Position numbers and translations under genes: made by a program. This document shows positions 10,901 through 25,057 of a DNA stretch of 64,000 nucleotides, one piece after another. The notes beneath the pieces are model-generated. The model saw only the letters and a program-made list of their open reading frames with translations, had not been told where the DNA came from and made no database searches. Source of the stretch: Oceanococcus sp. HetDA_MAG_MS8 (GTDB taxonomy: Bacteria > Pseudomonadota > Gammaproteobacteria > Nevskiales > Oceanococcaceae); contig JAHCMK010000001.1 in assembly GCA_019192445.1 (NCBI GenBank), positions 310,001-374,000 of the forward strand, read 5' to 3'. Within the stretch, counting starts at the first letter, position 1, and each line of letters starts with the position of its first letter.

Positions 10901-11481
10901 GGATGATCGACAACGGCGCTCCCAGCATGGAGCGGGGCGGCCGCAGCCGAGGGCGTGAGGTGGTGGCCGCAGGCGTGCTCGTGGACCTCCGTGTTTTGGG
11001 TGAGCGCCGTGCTTTTGCCTCTTTGGATGACGGCAGTGGACGCTTGAGTCTGGCCTTTTTTGATGAAGACCTGCAGCGTTTCCGCCACTTGTTAGTCAAA
11101 GAGCAGCCCTTGCTGATTCATGGTCGGTTGAGTCTGGATAGCTACGACGACAGCTTTAGGCTCACGCCGCAGACCATCCTGGATTTACGCACGCTACGCG
11201 ACGCCCACGCCATTGGTTTGCGAGTGCGCCCAGCCGCCCAGCTTGCCCCGGCTCAGCTGGAACGGATTCTCGCGCCGTTCCAGGACCCTACAGGGGTTGA
11301 GGTCGCGGTGGACTTCAAAGCCCCCCATGTTCGGGGCGAGCTCCTGCTACCCTCGCAGTGGAGGGTACGCCTAGACAGCACATTATTAGACGCATTGGAT
11401 GCGCACCCTGACATACAATCGTTTCGGCCCTTATACCGACGGCCGGAGTGGAACAGCGACAGCATTGAGGCGGCCGCGTGA
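7984..11481 (+). CDS. dnaE: DNA polymerase III alpha subunit
   Basis: Catalytic subunit of the replicative polymerase. An N-terminal PHP domain (about residues 1-280) precedes a C-family palm with the catalytic PDFDVDFC motif and [10 protein letters not shown]. The HhH and OB-fold regions follow, and a C-terminal tau-binding region ends the chain. 1165 aa from the GTG at 7984, which overlaps the rnhB stop as GTGA and gives the expected [16 protein letters not shown]-terminus. An in-frame extension back to 7930 lies wholly inside rnhB and was not used. Confidence 0.97.
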   Translation: MSTDFVHLRLHSEYSLCDSMVRIKPGVAAVAAAGQAAVGLTDAGNVFALVKFYQAARSVGVKPLAGAEVRVRTPQGHDLILLLYCRSRVGLTSLSRLLTRVHLEGREDPDNPRLEWSWMAEQGARDDLECIVCSGDAQAGTWLAAADQTSLEPWLVELAQLFPQRCWMGLERLGRDRDEAVVAAAVELALKYDWPLLALNQVCFLGAEDFEAHEARVCIYQGERLDDPQRPRRHTPEQYLKSGAQMLELFADVPEAVHNTVIFAQRCNLLLRLGHNVLPEFPTPHGESAEDYLETISKDGLEERLAKGVLHASREEYEQRLQRELGVINQMGFPGYFLIVADFIRWSRDNGVPVGPGRGSGAGSLVAWVLGITDLDPLQFDLLFERFLNPERVSMPDFDVDFCIEGRDRVIDYVAQTYGRDQVSQIITYGSMAAKAVVRDTGRVLGHGYGYVDGIARLIPPTLGISLSEALKESAELQNRYQNEEEVTELVDTALKLEGLARNAGKHAGGVVIAPGPLTEFCPLYVDPEGHPVTQFDKDDVESVGLVKFDFLGLKTLTVVDRAEALVNARREREGLEAVDIRYLAIDDPAVYELLCSGRVTACFQIESAGMRRLVRDLRPDCFDDIISLLALFRPGPLQTGMVEDFVKRKHGEAEISYPHPSLEPILKPTYGVILYQEQVMQIAQVLSGYTLGGADLLRRAMGKKKPEVMAKERGKFVQGAQDNGVDGQLAGQIFDLIEKFAGYGFNKSHSAAYAYVAYQTAWLKVHYPAEFLCATLSADLDNTEKLVPLIADCREWQVRVLPPCVNHSALQFTVPAPMTIRYGLGALKGVGRGVVEALIAEREAHGPFADMFDLVNRCDLRKLNKRVLEALIKGGALDSFEPNRKTLLKNLDLAVGWAEQQHSQRETGQIDIFGGAADVPAAQPPALQAAPPMSAADTLRMEQEGLGLYLTVHPMDPWRREFAPLASNSIAGMIDNGAPSMERGGRSRGREVVAAGVLVDLRVLGERRAFASLDDGSGRLSLAFFDEDLQRFRHLLVKEQPLLIHGRLSLDSYDDSFRLTPQTILDLRTLRDAHAIGLRVRPAAQLAPAQLERILAPFQDPTGVEVAVDFKAPHVRGELLLPSQWRVRLDSTLLDALDAHPDIQSFRPLYRRPEWNSDSIEAAA

Positions 11482-12423
11482 ATCTAAAGTACTTGGAGTT
11501 CGAGCAGCCCATTGCGGAGCTCGAGAGTAAAATTGAACAGCTGCGGCAGGTGGCTGACGGGGATGTGGTGAATCTGAGTGAGGATATCAGCCGGCTGGAG
11601 CGCCGGGTGAGTCAACTCACCGAGGAAATTTTTGCCGACTTAAGCCCCTGGCAGGTCACCCAGGTGGCACGTCATCCCCAGCGGCCCTATTTCCTGGACT
11701 ATGTGAAGCACTTATTCACAGAGTTCACAGAGTTGCACGGGGACCGTCATTTTCGCGATGACCAAGCCTTAATCGGGGGGTTAGCTCGCTTCGAGGGTCG
11801 CCCGGTGATGGTGATCGGGCACCAAAAAGGTCGTGACACCAAAGAAAAGGTGCGCCGCAACTTTGGCATGCCGCGCCCGGAGGGCTATCGAAAAGCCTTG
11901 CGCCTCATGAAGATGGCCGAAAAATTTGCGCTACCGATACTAACCTTCATCGACACTCCAGGAGCCTATCCAGGGATTGGCGCGGAGGAGCGTAATCAAA
12001 GCGAGGCCATTGCCCGGAATCTCTTTGAGATGAGTCAATTGCGCACGCCCATTTTGTGCACCGTCATTGGCGAGGGCGGCTCCGGCGGGGCGCTGGCGAT
12101 TGGTGTGGGTGATCATGTCGCGATGTTGCAGTACAGCGTGTATTCGGTGATTTCACCCGAGGGCTGCGCCTCCATTCTTTGGAAAAAAGCGGCCCACGCG
12201 GAAGAAGCCGCAGCAGCCATGGGCATGACTGCAGATTCATTGCATGCTCTGGGCCTCATTGATGAGGTGATTGCCGAGCCGGCCGGAGGGGCTCATCGCG
12301 CGCCCCAAGATGCTGCAGCGCGTCTCGCCGATACCTTGCGCACGGGCTTAGACAAGCTCGGAAGAATGTCGCGCAGTGAGCTGACGGCGCGTCGCCAGCA
12401 GCGCTTGCTGGATTATGGAGACT

Positions 12424-12440
<17 letters not shown>
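11478..12440 (+). CDS. accA: Acetyl-CoA carboxylase carboxyltransferase subunit alpha
   Basis: Alpha subunit of the carboxyltransferase that, with AccD, makes malonyl-CoA for fatty acid synthesis. Family signatures are [31 protein letters not shown] and [13 protein letters not shown]. 320 aa, normal. GTG start overlaps the dnaE stop; the dnaE-accA-tilS order is common in gammaproteobacteria. Confidence 0.97.
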
Positions 12441-15380
<2,940 letters not shown>

Positions 15381-15381
15381 T

Positions 15382-16230
15382 ATGACGCAAGCACTGACTC
15401 TGGCAGGGCAGAAGATAGGGCTGGATCAGCCCTTATTCCTGTTGGCCGGTCCCGACACCTTGGAAAGCCTAGACATGTGTTTGGAGGTGGCAGGAACGCT
15501 CAAAGAGATCTGCAGCCGGCTCGGAACACCCTATGTATTCAAGGGGTCTTTTGATAAGGCCAACCGGAGCTCTCACCGTTCATACCGCGGGCCAGGCATG
15601 GAAGAAGGGCTGCGCATGCTGCAGGCCATCAAAGACCAAATTGGTGTGCCGGTGATCACCGATGTCCATGAGGACACTCCTATTGAGGAGGTGGCCAGCG
15701 TGGTGGATGTCATACAAACGCCTGCGTTTTTGTGTCGGCAGACCAATTTTATGCAACGCGTCGCCCGCGCTGGTAAGCCGGTCAACGTCAAAAAAGGCCA
15801 ATTCATGTCGCCCTGGGAGATGGGCAATGTGGTGGCGAAAATGCGTGAAGTGGCGCCAGACACGCCGTATTTCTTGTGTGAACGGGGCTTTTCCTTCGGC
15901 TACAACAATTTGGTCTGCGACATGCGCGGACTAGCGGCGATGCGCGAAACGGGCTGCCCGGTGGTCTTCGACTGCACCCACTCGGTACAGCTACCAGGTG
16001 GTCAGGGCCAATCCAGTGGCGGGCAACGGGAATATATTCCGGTGCTCAGCCGAGCGGCGGTTGGTGCCGGCGTGGCCGGGCTATTTATGGAGACCCACCC
16101 CAAGCCTGACGAAGCATTGTGCGATGGACCGAATTCCTGGCCCTTGCACTTGGCCGAGCCGCTGCTGGAAAGCCTGGTCGCTCTGGATCGAGCCGTTAAA
16201 GCCCAACCACTTGCCGAAAACTTAGTTTAA
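15382..16230 (+). CDS. kdsA: 3-deoxy-D-manno-octulosonate 8-phosphate synthase
   Basis: Condenses PEP and arabinose-5-phosphate to KDO-8-phosphate, the precursor of the LPS inner-core sugar. Family motifs include [32 protein letters not shown] and [13 protein letters not shown]. 282 aa from ATG 15382, normal. The frame remains open upstream to 15007, but that part is antiphase within pyrG and does not encode KdsA-like sequence. The pyrG-kdsA-eno order is the standard one. Confidence 0.96.
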   Translation: MTQALTLAGQKIGLDQPLFLLAGPDTLESLDMCLEVAGTLKEICSRLGTPYVFKGSFDKANRSSHRSYRGPGMEEGLRMLQAIKDQIGVPVITDVHEDTPIEEVASVVDVIQTPAFLCRQTNFMQRVARAGKPVNVKKGQFMSPWEMGNVVAKMREVAPDTPYFLCERGFSFGYNNLVCDMRGLAAMRETGCPVVFDCTHSVQLPGGQGQSSGGQREYIPVLSRAAVGAGVAGLFMETHPKPDEALCDGPNSWPLHLAEPLLESLVALDRAVKAQPLAENLV

Positions 16231-17583
<1,353 letters not shown>

Positions 17584-17594
17584 AGGGTCCGCTT

Positions 17595-17867
17595 GTGGCG
17601 CGCGCCTGGTTGGTACTCGGTGCCTTGGCATTGGTGTATCTGCAGGCGCGGCTATGGCTCATGCCCGGTAATTGGCGCGAGGTGTGGGTGTTGCAGGAAG
17701 AGTTGCTTGCAGTCGACCAGCACAATGAACACTTAGCCGCGCGTAACGCGGACGCTGAAGCATGGGTGCGCCTCCTCGATGGTGACCCGGCTAGTTTGGA
17801 GTTCCAAGCTCGGCATGACCTGGGCCTAGTTCGCCCCGGTGAAACCCTGTACGTTATTCCCCAATGA
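17595..17867 (+). CDS. ftsB: Cell division protein FtsB
   Basis: Small bitopic divisome protein that bridges FtsL and FtsQ and helps trigger septal peptidoglycan synthesis. An N-terminal membrane segment (about residues 4-22) is followed by a short periplasmic coiled coil and the family's C-terminal pattern around LVRPGETLYVIP. 90 aa. GTG start 12 bases after eno; the stop overlaps ispD as ATGA. The eno-ftsB-ispD-ispF order is the canonical one. Confidence 0.92.
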   Translation: MARAWLVLGALALVYLQARLWLMPGNWREVWVLQEELLAVDQHNEHLAARNADAEAWVRLLDGDPASLEFQARHDLGLVRPGETLYVIPQ

Positions 17868-18595
17868 CGGCGCCGCGAACTTGGGTCATCGTCCCAGCGG
17901 CAGGGCAGGGTAGCCGCATGGGCGCTGCAGTCCCTAAGCAGTATTTGCCGCTAGCGGGGGCAGCGGTGTTGGAGCGTACGCTGCGGGTGATTTTAGCCGC
18001 AGCTGAGCCCCACTCTCTGGTTGTCGCTGTCGATGCCGATGATGCCCGTTTCAGCCAACTTCCCAGCGCGCAAGACTCTCGCGTGCTGCGCGTGATCGGC
18101 GGGGCCACTAGGGCCGCCTCTGTGTGGGCGGCAATGCAGCAGATTGCTACTCAGGCCCAAGACCACGACTTGGTCTTGGTGCATGATGCGGCGCGCCCTC
18201 TTGTTGCCGCTGAAGATCTCCAGGCACTGCTGGCTTGTTTGCGTGATCAGCCCGAAGCTGGCGCCGTGCTTGCGGCGCCGGTGGCTGATACTTTAAAAAA
18301 AGGACTGAGTCACGGCGGCGTTGCGCGCGTGCAAAGCACGCTCAACCGTGACGGAGTCTGGGCGGCGCAAACTCCGCAAGGAGCACGTTTTGGCATTCTC
18401 TATCCAGTCTTGAAGCAGGCAGACCATCAGCAGATCACCGATGAAGCAATGGCATTAGAGGCCGAATCAGTACCCGTACTATTAGTGCCCGCGACGGCGC
18501 CGAATTTTAAACTGACCCACCCGCTAGATTTGGCTTTGGCCGAAGCCTGGCTTAACGCGAATCCACTGGAGCACAGGCAATGCGAATCCGTGTAG
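17864..18595 (+). CDS. ispD: 2-C-methyl-D-erythritol 4-phosphate cytidylyltransferase
   Basis: Third step of the MEP isoprenoid pathway: forms CDP-methylerythritol from CTP and MEP. The nucleotide-binding signature VPAAGQGSRMG opens the protein, followed by KQYLPLAG and LVLVHDAARPLV. 243 aa. Overlaps ftsB upstream and ispF downstream by 16 bases; ispD and ispF are translationally coupled as in most relatives. Confidence 0.95.
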   Translation: MTAPRTWVIVPAAGQGSRMGAAVPKQYLPLAGAAVLERTLRVILAAAEPHSLVVAVDADDARFSQLPSAQDSRVLRVIGGATRAASVWAAMQQIATQAQDHDLVLVHDAARPLVAAEDLQALLACLRDQPEAGAVLAAPVADTLKKGLSHGGVARVQSTLNRDGVWAAQTPQGARFGILYPVLKQADHQQITDEAMALEAESVPVLLVPATAPNFKLTHPLDLALAEAWLNANPLEHRQCESV

Positions 18596-19071
18596 GGCAA
18601 GGATTAGACGTGCATGCCTTTGGCCCTGGTGACGCCGTGATGCTGGGCGGCGTGCGCATCGCCCATGATCAGGGCTTGATGGCGCATTCCGATGGGGATG
18701 TGTTGCTTCATGCACTCACCGACGCGATCTTGGGCGCGGCTGCCCTGGGCGATATTGGTCAGCATTTCCCCGATACCGATGCGCAATGGGCGGGCGCCGA
18801 CAGCGGCGAACTCCTCCGGCAGGCCTGGGCCTCGGTCCAAGCTCAGGGTTGGTCCTTGGCCAATGCGGACCTCACGGTGATTGGTGAACGCCCTAAGGTG
18901 AACCCCCATCGGCAAAGCATTGTTCGCAGCGTTGCTGGTCTGCTTGGTGTCCCGCCGGCACATATCAACCTCAAAGCCACCACCACCGAAAAGCTGGGCT
19001 TTTTGGGGCGTCAGGAAGGCTTGGGGGCGATGGCATGTGTCCTGCTGTGCAGCGAGGACATGGGCGCTTAG
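18580..19071 (+). CDS. ispF: 2-C-methyl-D-erythritol 2,4-cyclodiphosphate synthase
   Basis: Trimeric zinc enzyme that cyclises CDP-ME-2-phosphate in the MEP pathway. Metal ligands lie in GLDVHAFG and in the HALTDAILGAAALGDIG segment; KATTTEKLGFLGR is the C-terminal signature. 163 aa, normal length. In many gammaproteobacteria truD comes next; here a convergent Smr-domain gene follows instead, 28 bases downstream. Confidence 0.96.
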   Translation: MRIRVGQGLDVHAFGPGDAVMLGGVRIAHDQGLMAHSDGDVLLHALTDAILGAAALGDIGQHFPDTDAQWAGADSGELLRQAWASVQAQGWSLANADLTVIGERPKVNPHRQSIVRSVAGLLGVPPAHINLKATTTEKLGFLGRQEGLGAMACVLLCSEDMGA

Positions 19072-19099
19072 GCGGGACTGGCGGAGGTCGAAGGCGGAA

Positions 19100-19636
19100 T
19101 TAACGTGGCCCGCGTAGCAATGCCAAGATGGCGCCATGGCCACCAGACCAAGGCGGCGCTGAGGCATAGGCCAACACCTGATCGTTGCGCCGCAGGCCCA
19201 CTTCCACCCGGCTTTTGAGGACCGGCTGACCGCCGGGCGAACGATTGCCCTTGCCGTGAATGATTTTGATGCAGCGCCAGCCGCGACGCTGGGCTTCCTC
19301 AAGCAATTGGCGCACGCTTTGCGCCGCCTCGGCGCGAGTTTGCCCATGCAGGTCGATGGTGGCCTGTATAGAAAACTCCCCCCGCCGCAGTCGCCGCATC
19401 TGCGCACGATTCACGCCAGGCCGCCGGTACTCGGCTTCTTCGCCAGTATCCAGCTCATCCGGGTCGATGATGCCATCCAGCGCATCTGGCATGACCGCAG
19501 CTTCATCCTCCAGCGTCTTCAGCGCGCCGTTAAGCCGCTTGGGCGGAGGCGCTGAACGCGGGGTATCCGGAAGTGGCTGTACGCCGTCTAGGGCTGCGGC
19601 CCATAAGTCGGCTTCGTCTTCGTGTTGTGAGTTCAT
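19100..19636 (-). CDS. Smr-domain endonuclease-like protein
   Basis: Belongs to the stand-alone Smr family (E. coli SmrA/SmrB type, SmrB being a nuclease that cuts mRNA at collided ribosomes). The N-terminal ~90 residues are charged and low in conserved features. The Smr domain follows, with [22 protein letters not shown] and a C-terminal [10 protein letters not shown]. 178 aa from the ATG at 19636, chosen because further upstream the frame enters the surE promoter and coding sequence. Divergent from surE (56 bases between start codons), convergent with ispF. Which paralog it corresponds to cannot be told. Confidence 0.88.
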   Translation of the reverse strand: MNSQHEDEADLWAAALDGVQPLPDTPRSAPPPKRLNGALKTLEDEAAVMPDALDGIIDPDELDTGEEAEYRRPGVNRAQMRRLRRGEFSIQATIDLHGQTRAEAAQSVRQLLEEAQRRGWRCIKIIHGKGNRSPGGQPVLKSRVEVGLRRNDQVLAYASAPPWSGGHGAILALLRGPR

Positions 19637-19691
19637 TACTCTGTGGAAGGTTCGCCTTTTGGCTAACATAGCCGCTTTTTGTGGGGCGTGC

Positions 19692-20456
19692 ATGCACATC
19701 CTTTTGGCGAACGACGACGGTATCCATGCGCGGGGTATTCGCACTTTGGCCCAGGCATTGCGCACCCAGGCGCGGGTCACCATGGTCGCGCCTGACCGCA
19801 ATAGATCGGGGGCCAGCCATTCCTTGACCCTGGGACGCCCTTTGCGTCTGACCCAAGTTGCGGAGGGGGATTACACCGTCGATGGCACGCCAACCGACTG
19901 TGTACATCTAGGGCTGACCTCGGTTCTTGCGGATGATCCGCCAGATCTGGTGGTGTCCGGCATTAACCATGGGGCCAACCTTGGTGATGATGTGCTCTAC
20001 AGCGGAACTGTGGCGGCCGCGATGGAAGGGCGGTTTTTGGGCTTGCCGGCTGTGGCAGTGAGTTTGGTTGGTCACGATCCTGCGCATTTTGAAACCGCCG
20101 CCGGTATGGTGCTAAAACTCTTGCAACAGCTGCCAGAGCACCCGCTGCCGCCGCAAACCATCTTGAATCTCAATGTGCCCGATCGTCCTTTAGAAGAGGT
20201 TCGCGGCTTTCAGGTCACTCGTTTGGGCCATCGCCATGTCGCCGAAGGAGTAATTGAAGACCGCGACCCGCGCGGACGGAAAATTTTCTGGGTCGGCCCT
20301 GCGGGTCCGGAACAGGATGCAGGCGAGGGCACCGATTTTCATGCCGTGAGCCGCGGGTTTGTGTCGATTACACCCCTCCATACAGACCTGACCCAGCGTG
20401 ATTGCTTGGGTGATATTCGCTCCTGGCTGGATAGTCAGGCCAGCAACCAGGCCTAG
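19692..20456 (+). CDS. surE: 5'/3'-nucleotidase SurE
   Basis: Metal-dependent phosphatase acting on nucleoside monophosphates, linked to stationary-phase survival. The N-terminal motif [13 protein letters not shown] supplies the metal ligands; [18 protein letters not shown] is the second signature. 254 aa from ATG 19692. The frame stays open upstream to 19260, but that part is antisense to the Smr gene and is not SurE. Eight bases before pcm. Confidence 0.96.
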   Translation: MHILLANDDGIHARGIRTLAQALRTQARVTMVAPDRNRSGASHSLTLGRPLRLTQVAEGDYTVDGTPTDCVHLGLTSVLADDPPDLVVSGINHGANLGDDVLYSGTVAAAMEGRFLGLPAVAVSLVGHDPAHFETAAGMVLKLLQQLPEHPLPPQTILNLNVPDRPLEEVRGFQVTRLGHRHVAEGVIEDRDPRGRKIFWVGPAGPEQDAGEGTDFHAVSRGFVSITPLHTDLTQRDCLGDIRSWLDSQASNQA

Positions 20457-20464
20457 GCCGAAGC

Positions 20465-21118
20465 ATGAGCGTGCAGCGCGGCCTCAGACCCGAGTTTTAT
20501 CGCGCCCGCCTGGTGCGCGACTTGCATGCGCGTGGTATTCCCACGCCCATTTGTGAGGCTCTGGGGCGGATTCCGCGGCATGAATTTGCCGGCAAGGGTT
20601 GGGACTTGGAGCAGGCCTACGCAGACATCACCTTGCCAATCGGCTATGGTCAAACCATCTCCCAGCCCTATGTTGTTGCCCGCATGACGCAGTTGTTGCT
20701 CGACGAATGTCAGCGTCGCTGCGTGCTGGAGGTGGGTACCGGCTGTGGTTATCAAACGGCGGTATTGGCGGCGCTGTGCGAGCGGGTGTACAGCGTGGAA
20801 CGCATCAAAAGCCTGGCCGACTCGGCGCGAGCACGCTTACAGCAACTCGGTATCCTGAGGGTTTACACCCAGCATGGTGATGGCTTTGCCGGATGGCCAC
20901 AGCAAGCGCCCTTCGATGGCATTGTGGTCACCGCAGCCGCCGCCCAGGTTCCTCCGGCCCTCATTCAACAATTGGCCATTGGTGGGCGCTTGGTCATGCC
21001 GGTCGGCGAGCCTGGCAGTCAGATTTTGATGACGATTGATCGTGCTGATGACCAAACTTTGCGGGTAGGCCGCTTTGATCCGGTCACCTTTGTACCGCTA
21101 TTGCCGGAGCTGGAATGA
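20465..21118 (+). CDS. pcm: Protein-L-isoaspartate O-methyltransferase
   Basis: SAM-dependent repair enzyme that methylates isoaspartyl residues in aged proteins. The SAM-binding motif LEVGTGCGYQTAVLA is present, as are IGYGQTISQPYVV near the N-terminus and the C-terminal LVMPVGEPGSQ. 217 aa. The surE-pcm pairing is conserved; the stop overlaps the next gene as ATGA. Confidence 0.96.
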   Translation: MSVQRGLRPEFYRARLVRDLHARGIPTPICEALGRIPRHEFAGKGWDLEQAYADITLPIGYGQTISQPYVVARMTQLLLDECQRRCVLEVGTGCGYQTAVLAALCERVYSVERIKSLADSARARLQQLGILRVYTQHGDGFAGWPQQAPFDGIVVTAAAAQVPPALIQQLAIGGRLVMPVGEPGSQILMTIDRADDQTLRVGRFDPVTFVPLLPELE

Positions 21119-21705
21119 AGCCGGGTGTATTTTCGCGTCTTTATAGCTGGACCCTAGCCCTGGCAGGGCATCCGCGTGCCCCGGCTTGGCTGACCACGGT
21201 GGCGGTGGCTGAGTCTTCCTTCTTCCCTGTGCCAGTCGATGTGATGTTGGCGCCAATGGTGTTGGCAAGACCGCAACGCGCCTGGGCCTTTGCGGCGCTG
21301 GCGACCATGGGCTCGGTAGCCGGCGGAGTATTGGGCTGGATGCTGGGCTTGTGGCTTATCGATAGCTTGCTTCCAGTGCTGCAGCAATGGGGTTATGCCG
21401 AGGCCTACGCGACCTCAAGGCGTTGGTTTGCCGATTACGGTTTTTGGGCTGTTTTTGCGGCTGGTTTTACACCCATTCCATTCAAGGTTTTCACGATTGC
21501 TGCGGGCGCGGCCAATATGTTGCTCCCGCTATTTATCGTTGCTAGCGTGGTGGGCCGAGGGGCGCGCTTTTTCTTGGTGGCAGCTTTGGTTCGCTGGGGC
21601 GGGCCAAAAATTGAACCCCAATTGGCGCGCTACGCCGATCAATTGGGTTGGGCCGTTCTCATACTATGCTTGTGCGCTTTCTTGTTTGTGCAGTTCTGGC
21701 ATTGA
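21115..21705 (+). CDS. yqaA: YqaA-family inner-membrane protein (DedA/VTT-like)
   Basis: Predicted multi-pass membrane protein of the YqaA branch of the DedA/VTT fold, a group connected with membrane homeostasis and lipid handling; the exact substrate is unknown. Several hydrophobic segments are visible, with the family-like FFPVPVDVMLAPM near residue 40 and a central AGFTPIPFKVFTIAAGA segment. 196 aa. Overlaps pcm by four bases and ends 40 bases inside nlpD. Lying between pcm and nlpD is usual in pseudomonads. Confidence 0.85.
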   Translation: MKPGVFSRLYSWTLALAGHPRAPAWLTTVAVAESSFFPVPVDVMLAPMVLARPQRAWAFAALATMGSVAGGVLGWMLGLWLIDSLLPVLQQWGYAEAYATSRRWFADYGFWAVFAAGFTPIPFKVFTIAAGAANMLLPLFIVASVVGRGARFFLVAALVRWGGPKIEPQLARYADQLGWAVLILCLCAFLFVQFWH

Positions 21706-22448
21706 TGTTGAGTTGCAGCTCGCCGTGGCTGCAATTTCAGGAGGTGCCAGCAACCCACGTCGTTCAATCCGGTGAAACGCTGCACCAGTTGGCGTTTCAG
21801 TATCGATTGAACCCGCGCACCCTGGCCCAATGGAACGGGATCGGCAGGGATGCCCGCATTTATCGCGGCGGGGTTTTGCATCTTCGACCACCTTTGCCGG
21901 GACGTATGCACCCCGTGCACGCGCCTGGACAAGGTCGGGTGGCATCTACGAGCCGGCCGGCCACTCGCCCTCGGCAATCCACGCCCGCTGCGAAGCCCGC
22001 GGTCAAGCCATCCGTCGTGTCTCCCGCGCCATCGCCGGGGGCGCAGCCTATGACCCCGTCGATCCAAACGTCGCAAGCTGGCGGACCACGGCGCTGGCAG
22101 TGGCCGGTGCGTGGTGAATTACTTCGAGGCTTTGGTGGCGGTTCGGACGGGCTCGATATCAGCGTGCCTGCAGGAACGCCAGTGAAAGCGGCTGCCAGTG
22201 GCAAGGTGGTGTATGGCGGTAGTGCGCTCAAGGGTTATGGCCTGCTGCTCATTGTTCAACATGGCACGGAGCTGATGAGCGCCTATGCGCATACCTCTGA
22301 GCTACTGATCGGGGAAGGCGAGGCCGTAGAAGCTGGGCAAACCATTGCTCGCTCGGGCTTAGGGCCGTCTCAGGTGCCCCTGCTGCATTTTGAGGTACGC
22401 CGCAGTGGCCAGCCCATAGACCCATTACCGCTATTGCCGTCTCCGTAG
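21666..22448 (+). CDS. nlpD: NlpD-like LysM/LytM lipoprotein, activator of division amidases
   Basis: Outer-membrane lipoprotein with a lipobox (LMLSC), one LysM domain (about residues 35-82, HVVQSGETLHQLA) and a Pro/Ala-rich linker, followed by an M23/LytM domain (about 145-258). The LytM domain has GLDISVPAGTP where active peptidases carry a zinc His. It is therefore degenerate like E. coli NlpD and should act by activating an AmiC-type amidase during cell separation. Start ATG 21666 lies inside yqaA. rpoS, the usual next gene, is absent. Confidence 0.92.
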   Translation: MLVRFLVCAVLALMLSCSSPWLQFQEVPATHVVQSGETLHQLAFQYRLNPRTLAQWNGIGRDARIYRGGVLHLRPPLPGRMHPVHAPGQGRVASTSRPATRPRQSTPAAKPAVKPSVVSPAPSPGAQPMTPSIQTSQAGGPRRWQWPVRGELLRGFGGGSDGLDISVPAGTPVKAAASGKVVYGGSALKGYGLLLIVQHGTELMSAYAHTSELLIGEGEAVEAGQTIARSGLGPSQVPLLHFEVRRSGQPIDPLPLLPSP

Positions 22449-22592
22449 CCTACGCTGCTACAGAGGGCAGGGCGGTCGCCGTTGTCTGCATGGCGATGAA
22501 CTGTCACCGTTGTCTGACAACGAAGCAGGCGGTTGCTCCCGTATACTTGGCGGCTGCCTGATTTTTGATTCACCTACGGCAAGGGATTGTCC

Positions 22593-23777
22593 ATGCAAAG
22601 TGTCTTTCCGCGCATTGAGCGCCTGCCACCCTACGCTCTGTCTTCTGTTACTGAAATGAAGAAGGCGGCGCGAGCCCGTGGTGAAGACATTATTGACTTT
22701 GGCATGGGGAACCCCGACCAACCCACGCCGCAGCATATTGTGGATAAGCTCACCGAAGCGGCCCAGCGCGGTGATACTCATCGCTACTCGGTCAGCCGTG
22801 GTATTCCGCGGCTGCGGCGGGCGATTTGTCATTGGTACAAAACCAAGTTCGACGTGGATTTAGACCCGGAGTCTGAGGCCATTGTCACCATCGGCTCTAA
22901 GGAAGGCTTAGCGCATTTGGCCCTGGCTACCTTGGGGCCAGGGGATGTGGTTTTGGTGCCGAACCCGGCTTATCCCATTCACCCTTATGGGGTGGTGATT
23001 GCTGGCGCGGATGTGCGTCACGTCAAAATGGTACCGGGTGGCGATTTTTTCGCGGAGCTCGAGGGCGCCATCAAAGAATCTTGGCCCAAGCCAAAGATGA
23101 TGCTGCTGTCATTTCCGGCCAATCCCACCACGGAATGCGTGGACCTTGCCTTTTTTGAGCGTGCCGTGGCGATGGCTAAGGAGTACGGCCTGTGGATTGT
23201 GCAGGACATCGCCTATGCGGAGCTGTGCTTTGATGGCTATCAAGCCCCATCGATCTTGCAGGTGCCAGGAGCGCGTGATGTGGCCGTGGAATCTTATACC
23301 TTGTCCAAAAGCTACAACATGCCTGGCTGGCGGGTGGGGTTCATGTGTGGCAACAAAGAGCTGATCGCGGCTCTAGGACGAATCAAGTCCTACCTGGATT
23401 ACGGCACCTTTACCCCCATCCAAGTCGCTGCCATCGCCGCTTTAGAAGGGCCACAAGATTGTGTGGACGAAATCCGCGAGATTTATCGCAAGCGTCGTGA
23501 TGTGCTCTGCGATGGACTCAATGCCATGGCTTGGCCCGTCGAAAAACCTAAGGCCACCATGTTTGTTTGGGCCCGTATCCCGGAGCCCTTTGCTCAGATG
23601 GGCTCCTTGGAGTTCTCCATGAAATTATTAAAGGAGGCCAAGGTGGCCGTGTCTCCCGGTATTGGCTTTGGGCATCATGGTGACGGTTATGTTCGCTTCT
23701 CCTTAATTGAGAATGAGCACCGTACACGCCAGGCTTTGCGCGGCATTCGGAAGATGCTTGAGCGGGGGATGGACTAA
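22593..23777 (+). CDS. alaC: Alanine-forming pyridoxal-phosphate aminotransferase (AlaC type)
   Basis: Class I/II fold-type I aminotransferase closest to glutamate-pyruvate aminotransferase AlaC, which makes alanine. The PLP lysine lies in [17 protein letters not shown]; other signatures are [12 protein letters not shown] and NPTTECVD. 394 aa from ATG 22593; a TTG six bases upstream is a weaker alternative. The stop overlaps the hom start (TAATG). Pairing with hom-thrC places it in a small amino-acid operon. Confidence 0.88.
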   Translation: MQSVFPRIERLPPYALSSVTEMKKAARARGEDIIDFGMGNPDQPTPQHIVDKLTEAAQRGDTHRYSVSRGIPRLRRAICHWYKTKFDVDLDPESEAIVTIGSKEGLAHLALATLGPGDVVLVPNPAYPIHPYGVVIAGADVRHVKMVPGGDFFAELEGAIKESWPKPKMMLLSFPANPTTECVDLAFFERAVAMAKEYGLWIVQDIAYAELCFDGYQAPSILQVPGARDVAVESYTLSKSYNMPGWRVGFMCGNKELIAALGRIKSYLDYGTFTPIQVAAIAALEGPQDCVDEIREIYRKRRDVLCDGLNAMAWPVEKPKATMFVWARIPEPFAQMGSLEFSMKLLKEAKVAVSPGIGFGHHGDGYVRFSLIENEHRTRQALRGIRKMLERGMD

Positions 23778-25057
23778 TGCAGCAGCCCCTCCGAATTGGT
23801 GTTTTAGGTCTAGGCACTGTCGGTGCCGGCACTTTGCGTGTGCTCAGTGACAACGCCGCAAGTATTCAGCAACGCGCTGGTCGGCCCCTAGAAGTAGTGG
23901 CGGCTGCAGTCCGTAATCCTGCTCAGCCTCGGGATTGCCAATTGGCCGGGCTCCGCCTGGAAACCGACCCTTTGGCCGTGGCTAGGGCCGATGATGTGGA
24001 TGTGGTGGTCGAGCTCATCGGCGGCACAGACCGTGCCCGAGATGCGGTATTGGCGGCGCTAGCGGCGGGCAAGCCTGTGGTCACTGCGAATAAGGCTCTG
24101 ATTGCAGAACATGGGCCCGAGATTTTCACGGCCGCACGCGAAACCGGGCAGCCCCTCGCTTTTGAGGCAGCGGTCGCAGGCGGTATTCCCATCATTAAAG
24201 CCGTCCGCGAGGGCCTTGCCGGAAACGCCATCACGGAGATCAATGGCCTCATCAACGGCACTACCAATTTCATTCTGACCAAAATGCAGGCCGAAGGCGC
24301 AGATTTTGGTCCAGTGCTGGAAGAGGCTCAGCAACTGGGCTATGCCGAAGCCGATCCCACCTTCGATGTGCAGGGTATCGATGCGGCGCATAAGCTTGCG
24401 ATTCTCGCGATGCTGGGCTTTGACCTGCCCTTGGATCTACAGCGCATTCGGACGCGCGGTGTGGATCAAGTGGAATCGGCCGATTTGGATGCGGCTCAAG
24501 ACCTGGGCTACCGGGTCAAGCATTTGGCGGTTGCGCGGCGTTCGGCCGATGGGGTGGAAATGTACGTGGAGCCCACCTTACTCCCCGAGGGCAGCTATTT
24601 GGCCAAAGTCGATGGCGTCATGAACGGGGTGGTTATTGCCGGGTCTGCTGTGGGTAGTGCTGGCTTTTATGGGCCTGGTGCTGGCGCGCTGGCGACGGCC
24701 TCCGCGGTGGTGGCGGACCTGATTGATGTGGCTCGCGGCCGCGTACTGCCGGGACCTGGACCGGGCGAGGCTCTGCCCTATGTAGAGCCAGAAACTGTGG
24801 TTAGCCAGCATTATCTGCGGCTCAAAGTCCGTGATGAGCCTGGTGTGCTGCAAACCATCACTGGTCTACTCGCCGATGCTCAGGTCAGCGTTGAATCGCT
24901 GATTCAAAAAGAGCTGGATGGGCAAAGCGCGCAGCTGGTGCTGTTAACCCACGAGGTCAGTCTGGGGACGATCCAGGATGTCCTCCAGCAACTGAATAAT
25001 TTGGATTGTGTGCAGGCTCAGCCGGTGCACTTTCGTGTATCCAACCGGAATGATTGA
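23777..25057 (+). CDS. hom: Homoserine dehydrogenase
   Basis: Reduces aspartate semialdehyde to homoserine, the branch point to threonine and methionine. An N-terminal Rossmann fold (GLGTVGAGTLRVL) precedes the catalytic domain with GGIPIIKAVREGLAGN and GYAEADPTFDVQG; a C-terminal ACT domain (about residues 350-425) is the likely site of threonine feedback. 426 aa, the monofunctional form. Shares one base with alaC and overlaps thrC as TGATG. Confidence 0.95.
   Translation: MQQPLRIGVLGLGTVGAGTLRVLSDNAASIQQRAGRPLEVVAAAVRNPAQPRDCQLAGLRLETDPLAVARADDVDVVVELIGGTDRARDAVLAALAAGKPVVTANKALIAEHGPEIFTAARETGQPLAFEAAVAGGIPIIKAVREGLAGNAITEINGLINGTTNFILTKMQAEGADFGPVLEEAQQLGYAEADPTFDVQGIDAAHKLAILAMLGFDLPLDLQRIRTRGVDQVESADLDAAQDLGYRVKHLAVARRSADGVEMYVEPTLLPEGSYLAKVDGVMNGVVIAGSAVGSAGFYGPGAGALATASAVVADLIDVARGRVLPGPGPGEALPYVEPETVVSQHYLRLKVRDEPGVLQTITGLLADAQVSVESLIQKELDGQSAQLVLLTHEVSLGTIQDVLQQLNNLDCVQAQPVHFRVSNRND

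Noticed and set aside
19260-19691. Long in-frame upstream extension of surE
   Set aside because: It is antisense to the Smr-domain gene and low in protein-like features; SurE begins with its usual [10 protein letters not shown].
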